Shown in pieces: positions 8,681 to 16,809 of a stretch of DNA of 64,000 nt (its first letter is position 1; each line of letters starts with the position of its first letter). The notes beneath the pieces were generated by a model. That model made no database searches. It was not told where the DNA came from and was given only the letters and a program-made list of their open reading frames with translations. This stretch comes from SZUA-430 sp040381215 (GTDB taxonomy: Bacteria; Pseudomonadota; Alphaproteobacteria; Micropepsales; Micropepsaceae). Made by a program: the position numbers and the translations under genes. Location: positions 1 through 64,000 of the forward strand of contig JBEIHO010000005.1 in NCBI GenBank assembly GCA_040381215.1, written 5' to 3'.

Positions 8681-9613
8681 TCAACGACTTCGGCGCGTCG
8701 CCAAGGGGTGCTTTTCTGCCACCAACCGCCTTAACCGTTCATCCTGCACGTGGGTATAGATCTGGGTCGTCGCGATATCGGCATGGCCCAGCAACTGTTG
8801 CACCGACCTCAGGTCGGCGCCATTGGCGACAAGATGGCTCGCAAAGGCATGACGCAGCACATGCGGCGACAGTTTCGCGGGATCCACCCCGGCGCGTACC
8901 GCAAGGTCCTTCATCAGCTGCGCGACACGCCGTCGGGTGAGGTGGCCCTCAACCCCGCGCGAGGGAAACAGGAACCGCTGCGCCCGTTCCAGCCGCGGCA
9001 GGAAGCGCGCGCGAACAGCCAGATAGGACTTGATCGCAATACGCGCGGGTTCTCCCAGCGGGACCAGCCGCTCCTTGCCACCCTTGCCTCGCACCAGAAG
9101 CATGCGCCGTTCGCCGGTAACCGCCGCAAGCGGCAAGGTGACAAGTTCCGACACACGAAGCCCGGACGCGTAGAGAAGCTCGATGATGCAAAGCAGGCGA
9201 ACCGCCTCCGCACCCTCCAGGCCTGCCGCCGCATCGATCAGCGACTGCGCCTGCGTCTCGCTGACAACCTTGGGCAGCGGACGCCCGCGCCGCGGCGCCT
9301 CGATGATCGACGTCGGATCATCAGCCCGGATGTCCTCGTCAAGGAAATAGCGGCACAATTGCCGGATCGATGACAGCCGCCGCGCCTGCGTTGCCGGTGA
9401 CAGGCCCGCCTGCGACAGAGAGGCAAGGTAGGCGCGAACCTCGTCGGCGCACACCCCGAGCAACGAGCTACGCCTTGAATGCAGGAAGGCACGGAAATCC
9501 AAGAGGTCTCGCCGATAGGCATCAAGCGTGTGCACGGAGGCACCACGCTCGGCGCTCATCATTTCGAGAAAGGCTTCAACGTGATGGAGATCGCGCTCCG
9601 GCCTGGAGACCAT
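8681..9613 (-). CDS. xerD: Site-specific tyrosine recombinase XerD/XerC
   Basis: 310 residues, typical Xer length. There is an N-terminal SAM-like core-binding domain (about 8-95) and a catalytic domain with the complete residue set: R153 (SGLRVSEL), K177 (GKGGKE), H251 and R254 (HVLRHAFA), H277 (LLGHADI) and nucleophile Y286. It resolves chromosome dimers at dif with its partner. The position beside aroK-aroB in a conserved housekeeping context, with no mobile-element neighbours, argues for the cellular Xer rather than a phage integrase. XerC versus XerD is chosen on overall look only. Confidence 0.88.
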   Translation of the reverse strand: MVSRPERDLHHVEAFLEMMSAERGASVHTLDAYRRDLLDFRAFLHSRRSSLLGVCADEVRAYLASLSQAGLSPATQARRLSSIRQLCRYFLDEDIRADDPTSIIEAPRRGRPLPKVVSETQAQSLIDAAAGLEGAEAVRLLCIIELLYASGLRVSELVTLPLAAVTGERRMLLVRGKGGKERLVPLGEPARIAIKSYLAVRARFLPRLERAQRFLFPSRGVEGHLTRRRVAQLMKDLAVRAGVDPAKLSPHVLRHAFASHLVANGADLRSVQQLLGHADIATTQIYTHVQDERLRRLVAEKHPLATRRSR

Positions 9614-9625
9614 GTCGTCCGGTTT

Positions 9626-11422
9626 TCATCTTGCTTGCCGCATGGGAGAGCCAAGCACGGCCTCTGCCGCGATCGCCCGGGCTTCATCTCGCATGCCAAT
9701 CGTTGACAGCGCGTCAACGGCGCGGGCGACGACAGCCACCGGCGCACGCTGAGGCCCATCAGGACCAAGCGCCACAAGCACGTTCAGGATCGTTTCGCCA
9801 ACCCGCTGCTGCTCCGCCGAGCGCGCCAGCGCACGCGCCGCATCCGCGGCCGCCCCCTGGAACGAGCCTGGTACCGGTTCAGCCGTGAGCGCCCATTGCG
9901 CCTCCGGCGGGATCGTGTAACCCAGGGCGTTCAGCAGCGGCACCTCACGCAGGGCCCGCGCCGTGAGCAGTGTCTTACCACCGGGACCAGAAGCCGCATT
10001 GGCGCCAAGCCACGCAAGTGCCTGCGGCAGCGCCGCCGTGTTCTCGGCCGAGGGATAGACAATGGCTGCATGGACCCGAAGCGCGTTCACCACCGGCCCG
10101 TCCGTCGGCGATGTCAGCATCGCAAGCCACTGCGACGCCGCCTTCACGTCACCATTATAGAACAGCACCCGCAGGATCTGCGGCGCAAGCCAGGACGTCT
10201 CCGGCACCGCCGGCATCTGGCGCGCCACCTGCCTTGAGAGCGACGCAAAAAGCGGAAAATTGTTCTGCCCATCCGCCCGCTCGAGGCTCGCCGCGAAAGC
10301 CGCCGCCCGGGCCGCCGGCAGCGTGCGCGCGCTGATCGCCTGGAAGAAAAGCGCATTGGCCTGCGCCATATTCAGCTTTGCCGCCGCAGCCTCGGGATCG
10401 TCGATCTGGTCGGACGAGAAGCTCTGTCCCTTGTAGGCCGCCGCGAGATCTTCGATCGAGACCAACCCGGCACGCGCCGACCGCTCGAGCGCCACCAGCC
10501 GCGTCGCCGGATCATTGCCGCCAAGAAAGACCTGCCGCGCCGGAAGCCACCCGGCGAGAGCCGCGGGAGGCGCGATCTGCCCGCGTCGCAGGAGCGCAAC
10601 ATGAAGCGCACCCGGAGCCGGCAACGCATCCACCTTCGCCTTGGCGCCGTCGGTCAGCACGGAGGCAAGCGACAGGAAGGCCGCATCGACACCAGGCCGT
10701 TCGCGCATCACGTCCAGCGTAAGCGTGGCAGCCGCCAGGTCATCGGAAACAATGTAACAATAGGCCCGCAGCCCGATCCAGAATGGCTCGCTGAGCGACT
10801 GACGCAAGCTGGTGGCGTCACCGCACGCATCCTCGTCTCGGCCCTGCAGCAACAGCGCCTCGGCCCAAACCTGCCGGGCAAAGCGATCCTCGCGCGAGCT
10901 TTGCGCGCCCAGCATGGCCGCCTCGCCGACACGCCCCCCTGCCACGAGGCGGCGCATGCGCTGCGCCAGCATCGAGGGCTCATCGACAGGTGTAACCCCG
11001 ACCGGCGGCCGCGTCGTGCTCAGAAGAATGCGCCGCTGCAGCGCCTGCAGCGCCGGCGATGCCGGGGCCGCAGCCAGCTGCGAGATTCGGCTCACGATGG
11101 CGGCACGCGGACTGCCGGCATAGATCCCGCTCGGCAAACCGCCACTCGTCTCGTCGATCAGCCCCGCGCCGGCAGGATCAATCTCTTCGAGCGAGCTGAC
11201 CATGACCTTGGGGCCGCGCGGCTGCCCGGGCTGGTCTGGCAGCGCCTCTTCGACAGGCGCGGCGACATCGGGATCAACCGGCACCTCGGGCGCGGCCGCA
11301 TCGACAGCGGGCACCTGCAAGCCGCGCGGCGCGCCCGTCACGCCCTCGGCAAACGCCCCATACGGGGCGCACAGGATGCAAAGCAAAGCTGCTGCAAACG
11401 CCCTAGCGAGGAAATCCTGCAT
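9626..11422 (-). CDS. Secreted alpha-helical protein of unknown function
   Basis: 598 residues starting with a signal peptide (about 1-25, ending GAFA), then a Pro/Ala/Val-rich linker to about 95, then a long Ala/Leu-rich helical region. The helical part has a TPR-like feel but no repeat I can define. It overlaps the small upstream membrane gene by 20 bases, so the two are translationally coupled, and xerD begins 12 bases downstream. Similar large exported proteins occur beside aroK in other alphaproteobacteria, sometimes under the uninformative label antifreeze glycopeptide polyprotein. No function is claimed. Confidence 0.75.
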   Translation of the reverse strand: MQDFLARAFAAALLCILCAPYGAFAEGVTGAPRGLQVPAVDAAAPEVPVDPDVAAPVEEALPDQPGQPRGPKVMVSSLEEIDPAGAGLIDETSGGLPSGIYAGSPRAAIVSRISQLAAAPASPALQALQRRILLSTTRPPVGVTPVDEPSMLAQRMRRLVAGGRVGEAAMLGAQSSREDRFARQVWAEALLLQGRDEDACGDATSLRQSLSEPFWIGLRAYCYIVSDDLAAATLTLDVMRERPGVDAAFLSLASVLTDGAKAKVDALPAPGALHVALLRRGQIAPPAALAGWLPARQVFLGGNDPATRLVALERSARAGLVSIEDLAAAYKGQSFSSDQIDDPEAAAAKLNMAQANALFFQAISARTLPAARAAAFAASLERADGQNNFPLFASLSRQVARQMPAVPETSWLAPQILRVLFYNGDVKAASQWLAMLTSPTDGPVVNALRVHAAIVYPSAENTAALPQALAWLGANAASGPGGKTLLTARALREVPLLNALGYTIPPEAQWALTAEPVPGSFQGAAADAARALARSAEQQRVGETILNVLVALGPDGPQRAPVAVVARAVDALSTIGMRDEARAIAAEAVLGSPMRQAR

Positions 11423-11546
11423 CCGGGAGAACCTTTTCCACCTTGTACCGTTCGGGCTTCAGCGTCGACCCATAATAGGCAAGACCCCCAGCCCCAAGAC
11501 ACAGCAGTAATAAGGCAGCCGCGAACAGCCGGCCAAGCTGAACCAT
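11403..11546 (-). CDS. Small single-pass membrane protein
   Basis: 47 residues from the ATG at 11546 (MVQLGRLFAAALLLL); a longer 62-codon frame from 11591 adds a basic leader. One hydrophobic segment (about 5-26) is followed by a short periplasmic tail (STLKPERYKVEKVLPDAG). Its last 20 bases overlap the start of the 598-residue secreted protein gene, suggesting they work together in the envelope. The start is divergent from aroK, sharing a 124-base promoter region. Confidence 0.65.
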   Translation of the reverse strand: MVQLGRLFAAALLLLCLGAGGLAYYGSTLKPERYKVEKVLPDAGFPR

Positions 11547-11670
11547 GCCGTCAGCTCGGTTAAAATCACGAAATTGCCGCCTGCGCCTCATGGAATTTGG
11601 CCCTCTTCTGCCGGGATTTCAGTATCTGGAAGGTCTCGGCCTGTTCCTGTACATGCTGATTCCGGATGGA

Positions 11671-12255
11671 ATGAACAAGATGCAACCGCAGGAACAGGAA
11701 GGTCAATGCGAGGCGCCCAAGGCGCTGGCAGAACGCACCATCGTCCTCGTGGGATTGATGGGCGCTGGCAAGAGCACCGTTGGCCGCAGGCTTGCCGCCG
11801 AGCTCGGCCTCCCCTTCCACGACGCCGACCAGGAAATCGAGAAGGCCGCCGGATGCAGCATCAGCGACTTCTTCGACAGGTTCGGCGAGCCTGCCTTCCG
11901 CGAGGGTGAGCGCCGCGTGATCGTCCGCCTGCTTGCAGGCCGCAAACATGTCCTGGCAACCGGTGGCGGCGCCTTCATGGATCCGGCAACCCGCGCAGAG
12001 ATCAGGCGCGCGGGCATTTCAGTCTGGCTGCGCGCGGACATTGACCTGCTCATGGCCCGGGTATCAAAACGCCCGACACGCCCCCTGCTGAAAACGGCCG
12101 ATCCGCGTGCTACCATGGAACGGCTCATGAATGAGCGGTATCCGGTCTACGCCGAGGCCGATATCACGATTGACTCCAGTGGCGGTCCACACGACACGGT
12201 CGTGCGGAAGATCCTGAGCGAACTTGCAGACTTGTACGGGAAGTCCCCTCCATGA
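11671..12255 (+). CDS. aroK: Shikimate kinase
   Basis: 194 residues. The P-loop GLMGAGKST lies at about 28-36. The shikimate-binding DADQEIE, a GEPAFREGE segment and the ATGGGAF glycine-rich motif follow. It phosphorylates shikimate at O3 in aromatic amino-acid synthesis. Start choice: the open frame runs back to 11545, but residues before the ATG at 11671 have no family character; the ATG at 11680 is the alternative. The stop overlaps the aroB start by four bases (ATGA). Confidence 0.95.
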   Translation: MNKMQPQEQEGQCEAPKALAERTIVLVGLMGAGKSTVGRRLAAELGLPFHDADQEIEKAAGCSISDFFDRFGEPAFREGERRVIVRLLAGRKHVLATGGGAFMDPATRAEIRRAGISVWLRADIDLLMARVSKRPTRPLLKTADPRATMERLMNERYPVYAEADITIDSSGGPHDTVVRKILSELADLYGKSPP

Positions 12256-13358
12256 AGACCGAACGCCTTCGTGTCGACCTCTCAGGCAGGGCCTACGACA
12301 TTGTCGTCGGCGCAGGCGTCCTTCATGAGGCAGGCGCAGAGATCGCACGCCTGCGCAAGGCGCGCCGCGTGTTCGTCGTGACCGACGACACGGTCGCAAG
12401 ACGCCACCTCCCCGAACTCGCCGCATCCCTGGGCAAGTCGGGCATCGCCCATGTCCTGTCCGTCGTGCCCCCGGGCGAGGCCAGCAAGAGCTTCGCCATG
12501 CTCGAGCGCGTCGTCACCGCCATGCTCGAGGCCAACCTCGAACGCGGCGAACTCATCGTGGCCCTCGGAGGCGGCGTCATCGGCGACCTGGCAGGCTTTG
12601 CAGCCGGCATCGTCAAGCGCGGCCTCGACTACGTCCAGGTGCCGACGACGCTTCTGGCGCAGGTCGATTCCTCCGTAGGCGGAAAGACAGCCATCGACAC
12701 GCCGCAAGGCAAGAACCTCGTCGGCCTCTTCCACCAGCCGGTCCTCGTGCTCTCCGACACAGCGGTGCTCGAGAGCCTGCCCCAGCGGGAACTGAAGGCA
12801 GGCTATGCCGAGATCATGAAATACGGCCTCATCGCCGACGCCGCCTTCGCCGAATGGGTTGGCGCGAACGCAGGCCCCATCCTCTCCAGTCCCGGCCCCG
12901 AGCGAACCCGCGCGATCGTGACATCGTGCAGCATGAAGGCACGTGTAGTCGAAGCCGACGAACGGGAAGCCGGCCAGCGCGCCCTCCTCAACCTGGGTCA
13001 CACATTCGGACACGCGCTCGAGGCCTGCATGAATTTTTCGGGCCGCATCCTGCACGGCGAGGCGGTGGCCGTGGGTTGCGTCATGGCGTTCGAGCTTTCC
13101 GCACGCATGGGCCATTGCACCCAGGCCGACGCCGAGCGCGTGCGCTCCCTGTTTGCGAATGCGGGCTTGCCTTCCTCGCTCAAGGACCTGCCGGACCTGG
13201 GCGCAGGCCCCGACGACCTTGTCAGCCTCATGCTGCAGGACAAGAAGGCGCGCAACGGGCGCCTCACGCTCATTCTGGCACACGGCATCGGCAAGGCTTT
13301 CATCGCCAACGACGTCGACGAGGCAGCCGTACGCACCTATTTTGCCGACATCCTGTGA
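12252..13358 (+). CDS. aroB: 3-dehydroquinate synthase
   Basis: 368 residues, normal length. GGGVIGDLAGF and VPTTLLAQVDSSVGGKTA form the NAD and substrate site. LNLGHTFGHALE carries the zinc-ligand histidines. It converts DAHP to 3-dehydroquinate, the second shikimate-pathway step. Its ATG overlaps the aroK stop, so aroK-aroB is a coupled pair as in many Proteobacteria. The CNNM/CorC gene follows after 30 bases. Confidence 0.97.
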   Translation: MKTERLRVDLSGRAYDIVVGAGVLHEAGAEIARLRKARRVFVVTDDTVARRHLPELAASLGKSGIAHVLSVVPPGEASKSFAMLERVVTAMLEANLERGELIVALGGGVIGDLAGFAAGIVKRGLDYVQVPTTLLAQVDSSVGGKTAIDTPQGKNLVGLFHQPVLVLSDTAVLESLPQRELKAGYAEIMKYGLIADAAFAEWVGANAGPILSSPGPERTRAIVTSCSMKARVVEADEREAGQRALLNLGHTFGHALEACMNFSGRILHGEAVAVGCVMAFELSARMGHCTQADAERVRSLFANAGLPSSLKDLPDLGAGPDDLVSLMLQDKKARNGRLTLILAHGIGKAFIANDVDEAAVRTYFADIL

Positions 13359-13388
13359 TTTCACGACCGATCGGAAACAACGAACACC

Positions 13389-14723
13389 ATGGAAGACGCA
13401 ATAGCTCCCGTTCAGGCCATGTCTGATCTGGACCTGATCCTGTCCATTGTCATCACGTTTGTCCTCATGTGCTTCTCGGCCTTCTTCTCGGGCTCCGAGA
13501 CAGCGCTGACCGCCGCCTCGCGGGCGCGCATGCACCAGCTGGAAAAGGACGGCGAGAAGCGGGCGCGCCACGTCAACTGGCTGTTTGGCAATCGCGAGAA
13601 GATGGTTGGCGCCGTTCTGCTCGGCAATACGTTCGTCAACATTGCCTCGTCGGCCCTCGTGACAAGCGTGCTTCTGAACCTGTTTGGCGATGCAGGCGTT
13701 GCCATCGCCACCATCATCACCACAGCGCTCGTGCTGATCTTCTGCGAGGTCCTGCCGAAGACCTACGCCATCGCCCGGCCCGACCTCGTCGCCCTGCGCA
13801 TTGCCGGTGCCGTGCGCGGCTTCGCCCTTGTCTTCCATCCGATCGTCGCTTTCGTGGGCTTCGTCGTGGCACTCATCCTGCGCCAGTTCGGCGTGAAGTC
13901 ACAGGGCCTGGTCGAAGACAGGGAGGAAATGGCCCACGAGGAACTGCGTGGCGCCATCGACCTTCACCACAAGGAAGGCGCCGTCCAGACAACAGACCGC
14001 AACATGCTGGGTGGCATCCTGGACCTGAAGGAGCTCCAGGTATCGGACGTCATGATCCATCGCAAGAATATCACGATGATCGATGGCGACCTGCCCCCCG
14101 CCAACATCATCGAACGCGTACTCTCCCAGCCCCACACGCGCCTTCCCGTCTACAAGGGCGACAGCGAGAATATCGTCGGCATCCTTCATGCAAAGGACCT
14201 GCTGCGCGCCTTGTCCCGCGCCAATGGCAACATGCAGGCCGTCAATGTCACCGCCCTGATCGCCAAGCCGTGGTTCATCCCCGACACGACGACGCTGACG
14301 GAGCAATTGCGGTCCTTCCTGCAGCGAAGGACGCACTTCGCTCTCGTCATTGACGAGTACGGCGCCCTGCAGGGCCTCATCACGCTGGAAGACATCCTCG
14401 AGGAAATCGTTGGCGAAATACGCGACGAGCATGATGTCCCGATATCGGGTGTACGCCCCCAACCCGACGGCAGCACCAATGTCGATGGCTGGGTCACCAT
14501 CCGCGAACTCAACCGCGCCATGAACTGGAACCTGCCCGACGAAGAGGCCACCACGATCGCAGGCCTGGTCATCCACGAGGCCCAGGCCATCCCGGAAGTC
14601 GGTCAGGCCTTCAGCTTCCATGGCCTCAAATTCGAGATCCTGCGCAAGCAGCGCAACCAGATCACGGCGATCCGCATCGCGCCGATTACAGAGGTGAAGG
14701 CTCAGGATGGCTCAGCCACCTGA
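13389..14723 (+). CDS. CNNM/CorC-family (DUF21-CBS-CorC_HlyC) membrane protein
   Basis: 444 residues. The N-terminal DUF21/CNNM membrane domain (about 15-190) contains the FFSGSETALTAASRARM signature. A CBS pair (about 205-325) and a C-terminal CorC_HlyC FAD-like domain (about 345-430) follow. CNNM proteins export or regulate Mg2+ and related ions; the old label hemolysin is misleading. The 3' end overlaps the convergent bolA gene by 12 bases. It is probably read with aroKB. Confidence 0.92.
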   Translation: MEDAIAPVQAMSDLDLILSIVITFVLMCFSAFFSGSETALTAASRARMHQLEKDGEKRARHVNWLFGNREKMVGAVLLGNTFVNIASSALVTSVLLNLFGDAGVAIATIITTALVLIFCEVLPKTYAIARPDLVALRIAGAVRGFALVFHPIVAFVGFVVALILRQFGVKSQGLVEDREEMAHEELRGAIDLHHKEGAVQTTDRNMLGGILDLKELQVSDVMIHRKNITMIDGDLPPANIIERVLSQPHTRLPVYKGDSENIVGILHAKDLLRALSRANGNMQAVNVTALIAKPWFIPDTTTLTEQLRSFLQRRTHFALVIDEYGALQGLITLEDILEEIVGEIRDEHDVPISGVRPQPDGSTNVDGWVTIRELNRAMNWNLPDEEATTIAGLVIHEAQAIPEVGQAFSFHGLKFEILRKQRNQITAIRIAPITEVKAQDGSAT

Positions 14724-14990
14724 GGCCTCGCCTGGCGTGGCAAGCTTCAGGCTGAGCGCGTGAACCTGGGCCCGCAGCTCGTCGGCCAGAACGGCATGGA
14801 CACGCCGCTGCCGCTCGACACGGCCAAGCCCTTCGAACACGGATGACACGATCGCAACACGAAAATGGGTTTCACCACCCGGCCGCGCCCCGGCGTGGCC
14901 GGCATGGCGGTGGGACTCGTCCTCGATGACGAGGCGCTCCGGCGAAAAAGCCGCCTCGAGCTTTGTTCGTATGGTTTCCGCGACCTGCAT
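14712..14990 (-). CDS. bolA: BolA family protein
   Basis: 92 residues from the ATG at 14990 (MQVAETIRTKLEAAF), the normal BolA length. A longer frame to 15032 adds 14 residues lacking family character. The core has ESHRHAGHAG, a metal-ligand-bearing loop, and the strand pattern THFRVAIVS. BolA proteins with monothiol glutaredoxins handle Fe-S clusters and influence morphology and stress responses. The tail is convergent with, and overlaps, the CNNM gene. Confidence 0.92.
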   Translation of the reverse strand: MQVAETIRTKLEAAFSPERLVIEDESHRHAGHAGARPGGETHFRVAIVSSVFEGLGRVERQRRVHAVLADELRAQVHALSLKLATPGEASGG

Positions 14991-15079
14991 GACGGGACGG
15001 ACTTGAGCAGCCACGGCGGCAAAGTCAAGCACGAGCTTTTCTTGTCTTCTTTACCTTCGTTCCCGATACTCGAAGCCGC

Positions 15080-15718
15080 ATGGGTGAGAGCACGAAACAC
15101 GCGTCGAAATGGGCGAACGACCTGCGCGTCAAGCGACAGCCGGTCACCAAGCCCGCGCGCCTGTGCGAGAAGCCCGGCTGCGAGAACGCAGGCGAGCACC
15201 GCGCCCCCAAGAGCCGGACTGCCCTGAACGATTATTACTGGTTCTGTCTCGACCATGTGCGCGAATACAACCTGTCCTGGGACTATTTCCGCGGCATGTC
15301 TCCCGGAGAGGTGGATGCCTACCAGCGCGCCGCCATTGTCGGGTTGCGCCCCACATGGAAACTCGGCGAACGATCGGCCGGACCGCACCAGAAACTGAGC
15401 GAGGTCTTCCGCGGCGCCTATGTCGATCCGTCCATCGTTTTCAACGACGGCCCCAATAGCGGGCAGGCCGACAAGGGCGCAGACAAACGTAAGGTCAGCG
15501 AGGAGAAAACGGAACGCAAGCGGTCGAAAATGCAGCTCGCCGCCCTCGAGACCCTGCACCTCGATCCCGATGCAACCTTGCAGGACGTCAAGACCCGCTT
15601 TAAGGAACTCGTCAAGCGCTTCCATCCCGACGCCAACGGTGGCGATCGCGGGGCAGAAGAACGGCTGCGCCAGGTCATCAAGGCCTACGGGCAACTCCGG
15701 TCTTCAGGATATGCGTGA
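15080..15718 (+). CDS. J-domain (DnaJ-like) protein
   Basis: 212 residues. The N-terminal part has paired cysteines (CEKPGC, then a later C) and no known domain. The C-terminal 65 residues form a J domain with the HPD triad in RFHPDANGG. It would stimulate an Hsp70 ATPase through HPD. Genes of this type often stand just ahead of cobS in alphaproteobacteria, as here (88-base gap), but whether it helps assemble cobaltochelatase is only inference. Confidence 0.87.
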   Translation: MGESTKHASKWANDLRVKRQPVTKPARLCEKPGCENAGEHRAPKSRTALNDYYWFCLDHVREYNLSWDYFRGMSPGEVDAYQRAAIVGLRPTWKLGERSAGPHQKLSEVFRGAYVDPSIVFNDGPNSGQADKGADKRKVSEEKTERKRSKMQLAALETLHLDPDATLQDVKTRFKELVKRFHPDANGGDRGAEERLRQVIKAYGQLRSSGYA

Positions 15719-15806
15719 CAGAGTGTGACCAAACGCGCTTCCGGGAACAGCCCTCGAGGCTGTAAAAGGAAGACCAACGCAATCGCCAACGAAAGCCTGA
15801 TACCGG

Positions 15807-16799
15807 ATGACGACGAACCAGAACGGTCTGTCCGCCGACAGCCGACCCGACATCACCGTCGATGTACGCAAGACCTTCGGCCTCGACATCAACATGACGG
15901 TCAAGGGCTTTGCCAAGCCCAACGAGTACGTTCCGGAAGCTGACCCGTCCTACCGCTTCGATCGTGACACGACCCTGGCCATCCTGGCAGGGTTTGCACA
16001 TAACCGGCGCGTGATGGTCCAGGGCTATCACGGCACCGGCAAGTCAACGCACATCGAACAGGTGGCCGCGCGCCTCAACTGGCCCTGCGTTCGCATCAAC
16101 CTCGACAGCCACATCAGCCGCATCGACCTCGTCGGCAAGGACGCGATCGTGCTCAAGGATGGCGTCCAGGTGACCGAGTTCCGCGAAGGCATCCTGCCCT
16201 GGGCGCTGCAGCACCCCGTGGCGCTGGTGTTCGATGAATACGACGCCGGCCGCCCCGATGTGATGTTCGTCATCCAGCGCGTGCTCGAGCAGTCGGGCAA
16301 GCTGACACTGCTCGACCAGAACCGCGTGATCCGCGCCCATCCCGCCTTCCGCCTGTTCGCCACGACGAACACGATCGGCCTTGGCGACACGACCGGCCTC
16401 TATCACGGCACGCAGCAGATCAACCAGGGCCAGATGGACCGCTGGAACGTCGTGACCACGCTGAACTACCTGCCGCACGACAAGGAAGTCGAGATCATGC
16501 TCTCCAAGCTTCCGGGCTACAACACCGCCGAAGGCAAGAAGAAAGTGGGCGCCATGGTCCGCGTCGCCGACCTGTCGCGCAACGCCTTCATCAACGGCGA
16601 CATCTCGACCGTCATGAGCCCCCGAACGGTTCTCACCTGGGCCGAGAATGCCGAGATCTTCGGCGACGTGGGCTTTGCCTTCCGCGTGACCTTCCTGAAC
16701 AAATGCGACGAACTCGAGCGCGCAACCGTCGCCGAGTTCTACCAGCGCTGCTTCGGCGAAGACCTGCCGGAATCGGCGGCAAAGGTGATGCTGGCATAA
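15807..16799 (+). CDS. cobS: Cobaltochelatase subunit CobS
   Basis: 330 residues, a MoxR-like AAA+ ATPase. Walker A GYHGTGKST lies at 73-81; Walker B is LVFDEYD near 140; a sensor segment FATTNTIG follows. With CobT and CobN it inserts Co2+ into hydrogenobyrinic acid a,c-diamide in aerobic cobalamin synthesis. The cobT gene follows after 10 bases. No cobN is in this window. No cobalamin riboswitch was found upstream. Confidence 0.96.
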   Translation: MTTNQNGLSADSRPDITVDVRKTFGLDINMTVKGFAKPNEYVPEADPSYRFDRDTTLAILAGFAHNRRVMVQGYHGTGKSTHIEQVAARLNWPCVRINLDSHISRIDLVGKDAIVLKDGVQVTEFREGILPWALQHPVALVFDEYDAGRPDVMFVIQRVLEQSGKLTLLDQNRVIRAHPAFRLFATTNTIGLGDTTGLYHGTQQINQGQMDRWNVVTTLNYLPHDKEVEIMLSKLPGYNTAEGKKKVGAMVRVADLSRNAFINGDISTVMSPRTVLTWAENAEIFGDVGFAFRVTFLNKCDELERATVAEFYQRCFGEDLPESAAKVMLA

Positions 16800-16809
16800 A
16801 GAGACGCGC

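Noticed and set aside
12282..13838. 518-codon leftward open frame
   Set aside because: It runs antisense through aroB and the CNNM gene, both well supported by motifs.
15747..15763. Hairpin ACAGCC-loop-GGCTGT before cobS
   Set aside because: Only 6 bp with no T-run, and no cobalamin-riboswitch features nearby, so neither terminator nor riboswitch is called.
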